The notes: a model not told the origin generated them from the sequence alone. Shown: positions 39,852-49,204, numbered from the stretch's first letter. The stretch: 64,000 nucleotides of DNA from Phycisphaeraceae bacterium (GCA_019636495.1 JAHBXL010000011.1:82133-146132); one strand, 5' to 3'. Made by a program: numbers and translations.

Positions 39852-40927
39852 CACGCGCTCCCACTCATGCCGCTGTTTCCGGGCGCTGCCTTCGGCTGCG
39901 CCTTGACCGGCTTCTCCCGACCCTTGACCTGCTTGCGGTGGCGGTCAATGGCCTCCCCGAACTTGGCGGACTCCGTCATCCGCTGCGACCGGCATTCGAT
40001 CATCGCCACGCGGACGATTTCACCGCCGCGCTCCTCGCCGCCGACCCATTCGAGATGGGCGCGGTACGGACCGCTCTGCTTGTCCAGCAGCGCCTTGTAC
40101 GCCCGCAGCGCGCCCGGCATGCGAGGCTCTAGCCGTTGGCAGATGACATTGGTGTAGAACTGTGCCAGCCCCTCCACGATGTCCAGGTCCGACCCGGCGA
40201 ACGCGGCTGTATCCCATTGTTCGTTATCGATGTCGCGGCCGAGGTGGGTGTAGGCGTGGGCCAGCTCATGGGTGAGCACGACGATGGTCAGCGCCTCAGG
40301 GGACACATCGAGCGCCGAAGCGATGATGCCGATGACCATCCAGTAGAGGCGGATCTCCGGGACGCGGAAGAAGTACGCGCCGAGCACATCCTCCTCGATC
40401 CCGATGATCCGCTTGACAGCGTCGATCTTATCCAAGAGCTTCAGCAGTTCGGCCGCCGTCTTCTCGACGGCCATCAGATGCTCGGGCTCTGCGACCTCTG
40501 CATCGTCTGGTACCTCGCCAAGGAGCGACCCATAGTGCTCCAGCATGAATCGGGAGCCCCGCTGGGCATCCTCGACACGCGCCCGGTTCAGGAGCAGCCA
40601 TTCGAGCCCATCGAACTGCTCGATGACCTGCGCAAATGGCCGTGGCATGCCGGCGACCACCCGCACGGGCACCGCCTGCGCCTCGTCGCCGACGGTGAGG
40701 CGGAGCGCCGTTTCGGTGCGCATGTAGTCCCGGAGGATGCCGTTCCACTGCTTGTACGTCCGTTCAACGGTGTCCCGAACGCCCGGCGATGCCTTCTCGA
40801 GGAGTTCGGCCCAGCGACGTTCCATCGGGCTCGGCACGCCAGCGGCCTTCGCTGGCAGTCCGTTCACTCCGCCTTCGGCGTAGTGACGTGACGCGTGTCC
40901 CCAAGATGCCGGCGCCTTGGCGCTCAT
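39851..40927 (-). CDS. HExxH-motif protein of the restriction locus
   Basis: From ATG 40927 (AGGAG seven bases upstream) the product is 358 residues. It contains VVLTHELAHAYTHLGRDID near 214-230, a zinc-metallopeptidase-like HExxH, followed by DIVEGLAQFYTNVI, a possible third-ligand helix. A helical N-terminal half includes ERRWAELLEKASPGVRDTVERTYKQWNGILRDYM. It overlaps both neighbours (ATGA, TGATG), so it is an integral part of the operon. I know no named family for a peptidase in this position. A regulatory or effector protease in a defence locus is an inference. Confidence 0.7.
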   Translation of the reverse strand: MSAKAPASWGHASRHYAEGGVNGLPAKAAGVPSPMERRWAELLEKASPGVRDTVERTYKQWNGILRDYMRTETALRLTVGDEAQAVPVRVVAGMPRPFAQVIEQFDGLEWLLLNRARVEDAQRGSRFMLEHYGSLLGEVPDDAEVAEPEHLMAVEKTAAELLKLLDKIDAVKRIIGIEEDVLGAYFFRVPEIRLYWMVIGIIASALDVSPEALTIVVLTHELAHAYTHLGRDIDNEQWDTAAFAGSDLDIVEGLAQFYTNVICQRLEPRMPGALRAYKALLDKQSGPYRAHLEWVGGEERGGEIVRVAMIECRSQRMTESAKFGEAIDRHRKQVKGREKPVKAQPKAAPGNSGMSGSA

Positions 40928-41730
40928 GCAGGCGCTCCTGACGCGCGGGCGAGAGCGCCAACGCAGGCATCCAGCATTGCATGTCCCCGCTGGAGGGTGG
41001 CGATGACGCCGGCCCAATCACCGTCGGCGGCTGGGCTCTGCGCGTGTGCCAGGTTGTCCCTGATCTTCTGGAGCGACTTAAACTGATCCTCGATGCTCTG
41101 GCGGCTGTCGCCCAGAAGAGCCTTCAGCGGCTCAGTCTTGACGAAGATGGTCACCTTGTCGGACAGCTGGAGGCAGTCCATCAAGTCGATCTCTTCACCC
41201 CTGCGCTGCCGCTCAGCATGGAGTTTCTCCGCCGATTCGACCCGCGGTGCAGTAAGGCACGCTCGCCACCCATCGCCGGCGACGCGCCGCGCGAGGGCCA
41301 GCATGGTCATTTCCAAGAGAGAGACCACGCCAAACATCAACAGTCGCGCCGGCTGCTTGCCGAGGTCGAACTTCGTGACGATGCTGTCGAGGCCGTGATC
41401 ACCGAGGACATACAGCGGCCCATTGGACGCGAGCCGTTCCATGCACGCCCACAGGGGGGTCGACGGAGCAACGACGCGCTCAAGGGGCACCGGTCGGGCG
41501 TAGTCGCCGACGCTTCCGGCCTGGAGGGCCGTTCGTTCAATGTACTCATGGACCGACGTGCCGCGCATGACGCCGCACTCGTCGAAACCGCGCGCATCGA
41601 GCACGCTCCGGACCTCCGCAGCGGGAACGCCCGCCTGCACGGCGTGCAGGTCCTCGGATACGAGCGCGACAGTGATCTCACGGTCGAGCAGGCCTTGCAA
41701 GGATGCGAGATGGGAGGCAGCCCGCTTCAC
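40924..41730 (-). CDS. CBS-like domain protein with HEPN-like C-terminus
   Basis: From GTG 41730 (AAGGAGG eight bases upstream, GTGA overlap with hsdS) the product is 268 residues. LERVVAPSTPLWACMERLASNGPLYVLGDHGLDSIVTKFDLGKQ looks like a CBS motif, which in other proteins binds adenosyl nucleotides. The C-terminal part, IEDQFKSLQKIRDNLAHAQSP, resembles HEPN/DUF4145-type helical domains with an R-x4-H-like motif (RDNLAHA). A nucleotide-sensing effector in the restriction operon is plausible but unproven. Confidence 0.6.
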   Translation of the reverse strand: MKRAASHLASLQGLLDREITVALVSEDLHAVQAGVPAAEVRSVLDARGFDECGVMRGTSVHEYIERTALQAGSVGDYARPVPLERVVAPSTPLWACMERLASNGPLYVLGDHGLDSIVTKFDLGKQPARLLMFGVVSLLEMTMLALARRVAGDGWRACLTAPRVESAEKLHAERQRRGEEIDLMDCLQLSDKVTIFVKTEPLKALLGDSRQSIEDQFKSLQKIRDNLAHAQSPAADGDWAGVIATLQRGHAMLDACVGALARASGAPA

Positions 41731-43874
41731 GCTTGGCCCTCCTTGCCAACCTTGCCTGCCTTCGTGTGCGCCCCGTGCCCGGTGGGGATCAGCCCGTGCT
41801 TTCGCATCCACGGTGGAGCCGCGCGCCAGTTCTTCTCGGGGATCGCCTGCTTGGCCGGGTCCCAGTTGTTGAGCACCTCAGCGACGAGGGCATCATCGGT
41901 CACGGCGCGGCCGTCGAGCAGGAAGTCATTCCACGCGGAGTACAGCGTCGCCACGATCTCTGCCTGCCGCGTGGTCATCGGCGCGAGCAGGGCCATGAGC
42001 GCGACGAACGCGGCCTCCTTCGCCGACCAGTAGCGGTCGAAGTAGACCTTGTGCCCGCCCGCCTTGGCGAGCGCGGCGTACTTGAAAGGTTGCCCGTCCT
42101 TCTTGTACTCGTACCACTGCGCCCGCTTCAGCTGCGCCTGAATCGACCGCATCATCTTGTTGTCGAAGGGCCCGGCGGCGGCGCGCACCGGCTCGCTCTC
42201 GATCTCGCCTAGGCGGAGGTGACCCTCGGCGAGAATGAGCGACTTTTGGAGTTTCACCCACCCGAACTTGGGCTGCTGGCCTATGCGGGCGATGATCTCC
42301 GCGGCAAGCACATCGCGGTAGAAGAACTTGTTGGCCTTGCGGACCTTGCCGCCGATGCGTCCGGCGATGACGGGCGCCGGCACGACGTTCGCCGGGGTTT
42401 CAGTTGTGATCGCCGCTGGCGATTCCTCGATCACGGTCGCGCCGATCGCTCCGCAGACGTTGATCTTGCCCGTGACAGCGGCGGAGATGAGGCCCTGGCG
42501 GTACTCGGTCAGCCGCGCGATCGCGGTTTCGGTGGCGGCGATGAGGGCGTCGAGTTTGGATGCAATGCCGTTCACTCGGGCCATGATCTCTCGCTGCTCG
42601 GGAACAGACGGGAGGGGCACCGGGAAGTCACCGAGCTTCGTCGCGTTCGTCGAGGCGAGATTGGTGGTCTGCTGGGCGGTCTTCGTGAAGTAGTTCCGAC
42701 CGTGCGAGCAGGACAGCATGGACGCCAGAAAATGCGAGTCCAGCCGCCGATTGTCTGGTCTTACTGCGAAGATGTGGTTCTGGTGCAGACAGCCGGGGAT
42801 CTGCGCATCCCAAACGTAGCCCCTGCCGAGTTTGTCGAAATCACCGCCCTCGGTCATCAGCACGTCGCCGGCGCGGAGTTCGAAGCGAGCGACCCGTTCC
42901 GGCAACACCTCGACTTCCGTTATGTGGTCCAGGTCGAGCCAACCGTCCTGCACGTTGGCCACTCGCAGGTACGGGCAGAGCACCAGGCGAGCCTGCTCCT
43001 CTTCGTCGTGCTTTTTTCCGAGGGTCAATCCGGTCTGAAGGTGCGACACGAACTTGAGCCGCTTGACGTCCCAATGCTTCGGCACATCGCCGAGCCAGTC
43101 GATGCCGGAGGGCTTCATGGCGGTGGCGGGGTTCAGACCCTTGGTGACGGTGTGGGTGATGAGGGTGGTGCGCTGCTCGACCAACAGTCGGACCAGCCGT
43201 TGTTTGGCCGCGACCAACTCATCGATGCGCCGTGCCCGATCGTCCAACCACGCCGCGATCGTCTGCTGCTCGGGAAGGGGAGGACGCGGCGCGACGAAGT
43301 TGCGGAGAAAGTCCTCGGGGACTCGCTTTTGCCCGCCAGCACCGTACATGTGCCCCGCGCCTTGATGCCGGAACTCGTGGCTAAGCGTCAGATAGAAGAG
43401 GAAACGCGTATCGAACTCGGGGCCGGGCCGAAGCGTGTGAAGCTCCGTCGTCCCGAATCCCAGGCCGTTGGTGAGGCCTTCCGCGATGCTCCCCTTCCCG
43501 TTTTCAAAGCACGGCGTGATCTTGGCCGCGACGATGTCGCCGTCGCGGAAATACGTGTACCCCTGGAGAACGTCCTCGATCGGCATGATCTGAGATAGGT
43601 CCATCCCGCCGAACTCGCGTACCGCCTCCATCGGAACGAACGAGACCTCCGTGTCGGAGGGCAAGTGCGAGACCTCGCCCTTGGTCGGGTTCAAACGACA
43701 GGCGAACCGCAGAGGCTTCGTGCGCCAGTGGGCCGGGAGGTTGCCCAGCCATGCCAGTCCGCTTGGGCGGTATGCCGCGTAGGCACGGACCACGCCCACA
43801 GTCGGTGATGATCCGGGTTCATCAAGTGCCGAGCTTCCAGACGCTGAGATGAACAGCGCCGCCGGATCATTCAT
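41727..43874 (-). CDS. hsdS: Type I restriction-modification S subunit with C-terminal extension
   Basis: From ATG 43874 the product is 715 residues, against 400-600 for most HsdS proteins. Two target-recognition domains are visible, each starting with a W-L-G-x-[LV]-P-x-H-W motif (LAWLGNLPAHWRTKPLRF, IDWLGDVPKHWDVKRLKF) and ending in LPEQ...I and VPEQREIMARVNGIASKLDALI helices. Residues from about 500 on form an extra domain, KANKFFYRDVLAAEIIARIGQQPKFGWVKLQKSLILAEGHL and so on, of unknown role. The protein selects the target sequence of the HsdM/HsdR enzyme. Confidence 0.9.
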   Translation of the reverse strand: MNDPAALFISASGSSALDEPGSSPTVGVVRAYAAYRPSGLAWLGNLPAHWRTKPLRFACRLNPTKGEVSHLPSDTEVSFVPMEAVREFGGMDLSQIMPIEDVLQGYTYFRDGDIVAAKITPCFENGKGSIAEGLTNGLGFGTTELHTLRPGPEFDTRFLFYLTLSHEFRHQGAGHMYGAGGQKRVPEDFLRNFVAPRPPLPEQQTIAAWLDDRARRIDELVAAKQRLVRLLVEQRTTLITHTVTKGLNPATAMKPSGIDWLGDVPKHWDVKRLKFVSHLQTGLTLGKKHDEEEQARLVLCPYLRVANVQDGWLDLDHITEVEVLPERVARFELRAGDVLMTEGGDFDKLGRGYVWDAQIPGCLHQNHIFAVRPDNRRLDSHFLASMLSCSHGRNYFTKTAQQTTNLASTNATKLGDFPVPLPSVPEQREIMARVNGIASKLDALIAATETAIARLTEYRQGLISAAVTGKINVCGAIGATVIEESPAAITTETPANVVPAPVIAGRIGGKVRKANKFFYRDVLAAEIIARIGQQPKFGWVKLQKSLILAEGHLRLGEIESEPVRAAAGPFDNKMMRSIQAQLKRAQWYEYKKDGQPFKYAALAKAGGHKVYFDRYWSAKEAAFVALMALLAPMTTRQAEIVATLYSAWNDFLLDGRAVTDDALVAEVLNNWDPAKQAIPEKNWRAAPPWMRKHGLIPTGHGAHTKAGKVGKEGQA

Positions 43875-44880
43875 CGGCGGCCTCCTTCGGGGGGTCGCCC
43901 AACTGGAGCATCTCGTGCGGCTCCCGGCGAACCAGAATCTGGTGCTCAATGAGCAGCGAGACCAAACGTTCTCCGTTGAGCAGGCCGACCGGCGTGGCGT
44001 CGGAGCGCAGGGCCTCGGCCTTCGCCCCGGGGGAGAAGTCACTCGTCGAGATAATCAGACCCTGCTCGTGCGCGCCGAGGCTGCCCCGAACCTGTTGAAC
44101 AGTGGGGGCTTGGACGTTGTTGCCCTGCTTCCACCGCTTGGCCTGCACGGCCATCCGCGTGCGGATCACGTCGCCGACGACCAGCGTGCCGCGCACATCA
44201 ACCCCGCCGTCGCCGTGAAGTCGCGTGACCGTTACGTCCTCAAATCCGATCGCCGTAAGCAAGCGGCCCACCAACGCCTCGAACTCGGCGGGGTCCAGGC
44301 CGTGAAGTCTCTGGCGGAGGGCCTTCCGGATTGTCTCGTTGTGCTTGGCAATCTGCCCTTCAACGCCGACGGGGTTCCACGCCACCAACCCAACAATCCC
44401 GCCGCCCCTCCGATCGAACCGCTGGGGCTCGCCGCGCTTCTCGCGCCGCTGTGTCTCCTGGATGATCTGGGCGTACATCGTCGCCTCGGGAGTGCGCCCG
44501 GCGGTCTGAATGAGCTTGAGCTTGAGAGCCTCCTCAGTGATGGTCGTGTAGTGCATGGGCTTGCCATGCTTCTTCAGCACGAACTCGGCGGCCTCCGTGA
44601 ACGACATGGGTTCACCACTCGCGCCGGGCGCGGATGCTGACTCCGGCATCGGCGCGACTCCATCACGGAGGGTGAACTTGCCGGGGCCCGTGCGCACGAA
44701 CAGAGACTTCGGATCGTCCTTGATGGCGACAGCCAATCGGGCGTTGACGGTTGCCGCCGGCGTCTTTCCCTCCGGCTTCCAGAGCCCGTCGTCAATCATC
44801 CGCTTGGCGATGTCCTTGTAATGCAGCGGCTGGTTGGCCTTCTGCAGGATTCGGCGCGCAGCTTCGAGGACGGTGCTCAC
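43867..44880 (-). CDS. HARE-HTH/Mrr-type restriction endonuclease
   Basis: From GTG 44880 (GTGA overlap with the hsdM stop) the product is 337 residues. Two HARE-HTH-like repeats occupy the N-terminal part: VLEAARRILQKANQPLHYKDIAKRMIDDGLWKPEGKTPAATVNARL and SFTEAAEFVLKKHGKPMHYTTITEEALKLKLIQTAGRTPEATMYAQI. The C-terminal Mrr-like nuclease has FEALVGRLLTAIGFEDVTVTRLHGDGGVDVRG and MAVQAKRWK, the Mrr core with D-x-(n)-QAKR. Mrr-type enzymes cut modified DNA. HARE-HTH domains may read the modification. It lies between hsdM and hsdS. Confidence 0.87.
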   Translation of the reverse strand: MSTVLEAARRILQKANQPLHYKDIAKRMIDDGLWKPEGKTPAATVNARLAVAIKDDPKSLFVRTGPGKFTLRDGVAPMPESASAPGASGEPMSFTEAAEFVLKKHGKPMHYTTITEEALKLKLIQTAGRTPEATMYAQIIQETQRREKRGEPQRFDRRGGGIVGLVAWNPVGVEGQIAKHNETIRKALRQRLHGLDPAEFEALVGRLLTAIGFEDVTVTRLHGDGGVDVRGTLVVGDVIRTRMAVQAKRWKQGNNVQAPTVQQVRGSLGAHEQGLIISTSDFSPGAKAEALRSDATPVGLLNGERLVSLLIEHQILVRREPHEMLQLGDPPKEAADE

Positions 44881-47021
44881 TTGGTCACCTCCGCGAGCAT
44901 CCGCATGATGTTCTGCTCCAGGCCGGTGATGTCCGACTCGATCGCATCGAGCGGACGCGGCGGCTGGTAGACGTAGAAGTGTCGGGTAACGGGGAGTTCG
45001 TACCCGACGATGCCGACCTTGCCATCCTTCTTGTCGCGGTGCTTCTCGTCCGTGCTGATCCACGCGTCGGGGACGTGCGGTTTCACCTCGCGGTCGAAGT
45101 AGACGAGGATGTCCTCCTTCAGTGGGACGTTCTCATTGTCGCGGAGTTCAGGGTCGGGCTCGGGACTGCCGTCCTCATCGACGCAGATGGCGGCGTTCTC
45201 GTCGCGCTTGCCGAGCGCCGCGACGATCGCCTTGCGGACGGGCGCGGCGAGCCGGGCGTCCGCGGCATCAAACGCGGCGTCCAGGTCGGCCAGAAACACG
45301 GCGCGATCCATCCAGACGGCACCCGCGGGGAGGCCCTCAAGTACGGCAACGATCGCGTCCCCGGCTGCGTTGGGTCCTGGCGTGCCCGCGGGGGCGACGT
45401 CCGTGGCGGCTGGGGCGTTCTTGGCCTTGCGGCCGCGCTTCTTCGGGGCGGGATCGTCCGACTCGGCGAGTTTGGCGAACGCCGATGACGCACGGAGCGC
45501 CCCGATTCCGTCGGGCGTCACCTCGAACCGGAGGCGGAGGGGCCGCTCGACGGTGATCTTTCGGTATCCGAAGTCGGCATTGTCGAACACCTTTGAGTGT
45601 TCGCCCTCCGGCATCTCGCCGTAGAGCCGGGTGATCGCGCCGACGTGGTCGGGCTTCCCATCGCGCCCGTCGCCGATCTCCTGGCGCTTCTTCCCCAGCG
45701 ACTTCCGCATCTTCTGCGCGAATGAGACGGCGTTGATGAGCTGAATCTTGCCCCGGCGGCGCGGCTCCTTGCGGTTGGAGACGATCCAGACATAGGTGTA
45801 GATGCCCGTGTTGTAGAAGAGTTCATCGGGAAGGGCGACGATGGTCTCAAGCCAGTCGTTCTCGATGATCCACCGACGGATCTCGCTCTCGCCCGAACCC
45901 GCGTCACCGGTGAACAGCGGGGAGCCGTTGAAGACGATGCCGATCCGCGTGCCTCCGTTGTCCTTCTTGGGGTCCACCGGCTTCAACTTCGAGATCATGT
46001 GCTGGAGGAAGAGGAGCGAGCCATCGTTGATGCGGGGAAGCCCCGCACCGAACCGACCGGACATCTTCAGCGTCTCATGCTCCTTGCGGATCTCATCCTC
46101 TTCGGGCTTCCACTCGACACCGAACGGAGGGTTGGCCAGCATGTAGTCGTACCGCTCGTGCTCGAACCCGTCGTCGGTGAACGAGTCCCCGAACTTGATG
46201 TGGTCGATGTTCTGGCCCTTGATCAGCATGTCCGAGCCGCAGATCGCGTAAGACTCGGGGTTGTAGTCCTGACCGAAGACCTCGAGACGGGCGTCGGGAT
46301 TCAGTTCCGCGAGATACTCCTCGGCGACGGAGAGCATGCCGCCCGTCCCGCACGCCGGGTCGAACAGGGTCTTCACGATGCCCTTGCGGGTCAGGATCTC
46401 GCCGTCGGGCGTGAACAGCAGATTCACGATGAGCCGGATGACCTCGCGCGGGGTGAAGTGGTCGCCGGCGGTCTCGTTCGCGGCTTCGCTGAACTTCCGG
46501 ATGAGCTCCTCGAAGATGTAGCCCATCTCGACGTTCGTCACCGTCTGCGGGTGGAGATCGATGGCCGCGAACTTCGAGACGACCAGGTACAGACGGTTGG
46601 CCTTGTCCAGCTTTTCGATGTGCTCGGCGAAGCCGAAGTACTCGATGATCTCACGGGCCTTGGAGGAGAAGCACTTGATGTAGTGCGTCAGGTTCTTGGC
46701 GATGTTGTTCGGATCGCCGGCGAGCGAGCGGAAGTCATACTTGCTCGTGTTGTGCAGCGGGAACGGGCGGTCCTTGGGCCACTCCGGCGGCATGGCCGCG
46801 CGGTTGAGCACCGGCTCCAGGTTGTTGATCGGCGTGCCCTTCCGCTTCAGGTCTTCCGCCTTCGCCCGCACCTTCTCGCGCGTGGGTTCGAGCACGCAGT
46901 CAAGCCGGCGCAGGACCGTGAGGGGGAGGATGACCTTCCCGTACTGGTTGGGCCTGTAGGGGCCGCGGAGGAGGTCCGCGACCTGCCAAATCAGGGAGAC
47001 TTTGTCGCTGAAGTTGTGCAT
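44877..47021 (-). CDS. hsdM: Type I restriction-modification M subunit
   Basis: From ATG 47021 the product is 714 residues. It has an N-terminal HsdM helical domain starting HNFSDKVSLIWQVADLLRGPYRPNQYGKVILPLTVLRRLDCVL. The methyltransferase has FDPACGTGGM (motif I) near 220 and NPPF (motif IV) near 295, an N6-adenine enzyme layout. An Ala/Pro/Lys-rich linker and C-terminal extension follow. It is the first gene of the restriction operon. An operator-like palindrome lies at 47082-47098, and no good ribosome-binding site precedes the ATG. Confidence 0.93.
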   Translation of the reverse strand: MHNFSDKVSLIWQVADLLRGPYRPNQYGKVILPLTVLRRLDCVLEPTREKVRAKAEDLKRKGTPINNLEPVLNRAAMPPEWPKDRPFPLHNTSKYDFRSLAGDPNNIAKNLTHYIKCFSSKAREIIEYFGFAEHIEKLDKANRLYLVVSKFAAIDLHPQTVTNVEMGYIFEELIRKFSEAANETAGDHFTPREVIRLIVNLLFTPDGEILTRKGIVKTLFDPACGTGGMLSVAEEYLAELNPDARLEVFGQDYNPESYAICGSDMLIKGQNIDHIKFGDSFTDDGFEHERYDYMLANPPFGVEWKPEEDEIRKEHETLKMSGRFGAGLPRINDGSLLFLQHMISKLKPVDPKKDNGGTRIGIVFNGSPLFTGDAGSGESEIRRWIIENDWLETIVALPDELFYNTGIYTYVWIVSNRKEPRRRGKIQLINAVSFAQKMRKSLGKKRQEIGDGRDGKPDHVGAITRLYGEMPEGEHSKVFDNADFGYRKITVERPLRLRFEVTPDGIGALRASSAFAKLAESDDPAPKKRGRKAKNAPAATDVAPAGTPGPNAAGDAIVAVLEGLPAGAVWMDRAVFLADLDAAFDAADARLAAPVRKAIVAALGKRDENAAICVDEDGSPEPDPELRDNENVPLKEDILVYFDREVKPHVPDAWISTDEKHRDKKDGKVGIVGYELPVTRHFYVYQPPRPLDAIESDITGLEQNIMRMLAEVTK

Positions 47022-47081
47022 GGCGGTGACGGATGGTGGCGTTCGGGGGGCTGGATGAGGCGGCGGCTGGGGTCGGCGTGC

Positions 47082-47098
47082 GGCGTGTAGTAAACGCT
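47082..47098. promoter_or_regulatory. Operator-like palindrome, site C (hsdM promoter region)
   Basis: GGCGTGTAGTAAACGCT resembles the reverse complement of site B, sharing GTGTAGTAAAC. It lies 61-77 bases before the hsdM start. With sites A and B it implies common control by the XRE/ImmA pair. It is the weakest of the three. Confidence 0.5.
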
Positions 47099-47213
47099 GC
47101 ACGCGGAGTGTAACCGGGGACAATCAGGCTCGCTGCGCCCCAGGCAGTCCGAGGGGAAAGAATCTCGGTTTTGGGCATGGCCAGCGGGTTCGGTGACCCC
47201 GGCCGCCGGGCCT

Positions 47214-47627
47214 TTACGTTTGAGCAGCCGACGCCCGCCTCCGCAACTCCGACCAGCGCCGCCGCTGGAGCGTCCAGTCGGGCATGCCGGTCGCGGCTCG
47301 AAGCATGTGCTCGTGGATTGGATCGCGCCCGCGCATGACAAGCGGCAGGAACAGGATCTCCTCCTGGATGTCGGGTGCGAGGTGGCAGAGATTCATCAAC
47401 TGCGTGATCCGGGGCTGGGTGACGTGGGTCAGGCGCGCGATCTCCGAGATGTTGGCGACCTTGCCGGCGCGGATCATGTCGTCGAAGTGGATCGCCAGCG
47501 CCATCAGGCGAGAGATTCTGGGCACGCGGCCGGGGTCCACGGCCGTTCTAGCGTCGGGCTGGGTGTCGATGGTCTTGCGCCCGTGGGCCGCCCGGTTGAA
47601 GTAGACCTTGGTCTTCACTGTGATCAT
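47214..47627 (-). CDS. HTH accessory protein of the serine recombinase
   Basis: From ATG 47627 (AGGAGG upstream, ATGA overlap with the recombinase stop) the product is 137 residues. Its HTH is KVANISEIARLTHVTQPRITQLMNLCHLAPDIQEEILFLP, with RVPRISRLMALAIHFDDMIRAG before it. This HTH protein coupled to a large serine recombinase is a common cassette in mobile elements. It may act as a directionality factor or transcription regulator. A ParB-like HTH is an alternative description. Confidence 0.75.
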   Translation of the reverse strand: MITVKTKVYFNRAAHGRKTIDTQPDARTAVDPGRVPRISRLMALAIHFDDMIRAGKVANISEIARLTHVTQPRITQLMNLCHLAPDIQEEILFLPLVMRGRDPIHEHMLRAATGMPDWTLQRRRWSELRRRASAAQT

Positions 47628-49204
47628 GCCGACTCCTCCTTCGCGCCCGCGACCAGGGCCTTCACGCCGGACGGGTAGAACGACACCTCGATGCTGCTGT
47701 CGAGGGCGTCGAAGACGACCTTGTTGATGAGCAGTTGCAGCATCCGGACCTGCTCGCGCGGTGCCAACGCCGTCCAGACGTTGTCGAAGTCGGCGAATGC
47801 GGCACGTAGGTCGTCCGCAGAGAGGATTTCCGCCCGGTGCCGCTCGATCGTGGCGGCAATCTCGCCCGCCCGTTGTTCGGCCTCCCGAATCTGGTCGTTG
47901 AGGTCCGTGATCCGACCGGCGGAGGCGGAGGAGGCGGGCTCCGTGGTCGCCAGCCGCCGAATCTCGGCGTGGTTGCGCCCAAGCCCCCGGTTGACGATCC
48001 GCTCCTCCGCCTCCAGTTGGCCGATCGCCGCCTCCGCCTGCGCCCGCGACGTCGCCAGCGTGTCTGCCAGCACGTCCTGGTCCTGGCCGACGCACCGAAT
48101 CTGCCCGACGACCGCCTTTTCGATCTCAAGCGCGGGAAGCGAGCCCGTCTGGCACCGGTCGCGGCCCTTCTTGATGGCGTTGCAGCAGACGTAGTACCTG
48201 TACGCCTTGTTCCCGCGCCGCGTGAAGGTGTGGACCATCGCGCTGCCGCAACCCTTGCAGAAGAGCAACTTGCGGAGCAGCGCCCCGAACTGGTTCCGCT
48301 GTTCGTTTCCTCGGGTGCGTGAGTTCTTCTGCATCAGCACATGGGCCCGCCGAAACACATCCTCGTCCACGATGGCCTCGTGCTGCCCCTGGTACGTCTC
48401 GCCCTTGTGAACAACCTTGCCCATGTAGATGGGGTTCGTCAGCGTGCAGTACACCGAGTGGCGGTCCCACTCCACGCCGCCGCGCACCACCCCGGCCTTC
48501 GTCCGCCAACTCTTCGTCCGCCAGCCGCGCTTGCAGAGTTCCTCGCCTACCGACAAGAGCGAGCCCAACTCCAGATACCTCTCGAAAATCTGACGCACGC
48601 GGGACGCCTCGGCTGGGTTGACCACCAGCCGCGGGCTCCCGTTGGAGCGGTCCACGTCGTACCCGAACGGCGGCGGCCCGCCACCCCACTTGCCGCGCTT
48701 CTTCGCGGCCGCGATCTTGTCCCGGATGCGCTCCCCGATGATCTCTCGCTCGAACTGCGCGAACGAGAGCAGGATGTTGAGCGTCAGCCGCCCCATCGAG
48801 TGCGTGGTATTGAAATGCTGGGTCACCGAGACGAACGAGACCTTGTGCCGATCGAAGACCTCCATGAGCCGCGCGAAATCCATGAGGGACCGGGACAGGC
48901 GGTCCACCTTGTAGACCACTACGCAGTCGATCTTGCCGGCCTCGATGTCGGCCATCAGGCTCTTGAGGCCGGGGCGCTCGACGTTGCCGCCGGAGAACCC
49001 GCCATCGTCGTACCGATCCGGGAGCGCCGTCCACCCCTCGTTCTTCTGACTGGTGATGTACGCCTCGGCGGCCTCGCGCTGGGCGTCGAGGGAGTTGAAC
49101 TCCTGCTTCAGGCCCTCTTCGCTGGACTTGCGGGTGTATATCGCACACCGCGACAGCGCCACCGGCGGCGCGGCATGCTTCCCGTTGAGCGTGGCGCGGC
49201 TCAT
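47624..49204 (-). CDS. Large serine recombinase (integrase)
   Basis: The 526-residue product starts with a resolvase-type catalytic domain: Ser27 in YTRKSSEEG, DDGGFSGGNVERPGL, YKVDRLSRS and an R-R-rich helix. A recombinase DNA-binding domain follows (GGGPPPFGYDVD...NPAEASRVRQIFERYL). A zinc ribbon (LLFCKGCGSAMVHTFTRRGNKAYRYYVCCNAIKKGRDRC) and a long coiled coil come next, as in phage integrases of this class. It would integrate the prophage at an att site. It overlaps both neighbours. Confidence 0.95.
   Translation of the reverse strand: MSRATLNGKHAAPPVALSRCAIYTRKSSEEGLKQEFNSLDAQREAAEAYITSQKNEGWTALPDRYDDGGFSGGNVERPGLKSLMADIEAGKIDCVVVYKVDRLSRSLMDFARLMEVFDRHKVSFVSVTQHFNTTHSMGRLTLNILLSFAQFEREIIGERIRDKIAAAKKRGKWGGGPPPFGYDVDRSNGSPRLVVNPAEASRVRQIFERYLELGSLLSVGEELCKRGWRTKSWRTKAGVVRGGVEWDRHSVYCTLTNPIYMGKVVHKGETYQGQHEAIVDEDVFRRAHVLMQKNSRTRGNEQRNQFGALLRKLLFCKGCGSAMVHTFTRRGNKAYRYYVCCNAIKKGRDRCQTGSLPALEIEKAVVGQIRCVGQDQDVLADTLATSRAQAEAAIGQLEAEERIVNRGLGRNHAEIRRLATTEPASSASAGRITDLNDQIREAEQRAGEIAATIERHRAEILSADDLRAAFADFDNVWTALAPREQVRMLQLLINKVVFDALDSSIEVSFYPSGVKALVAGAKEESA

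Noticed and set aside
41727..44042. N-terminal extension of hsdS upstream of 43874
   Set aside because: The extra residues overlap the Mrr-type gene, are Arg/Pro-rich and lack similarity to HsdS. ATG 43874 fits the spacing of the operon.
49137..49152. GTGTATATCGCACAC palindrome-like site inside the recombinase gene
   Set aside because: It resembles the XRE operator only loosely and lies in the coding region, so it is probably chance.
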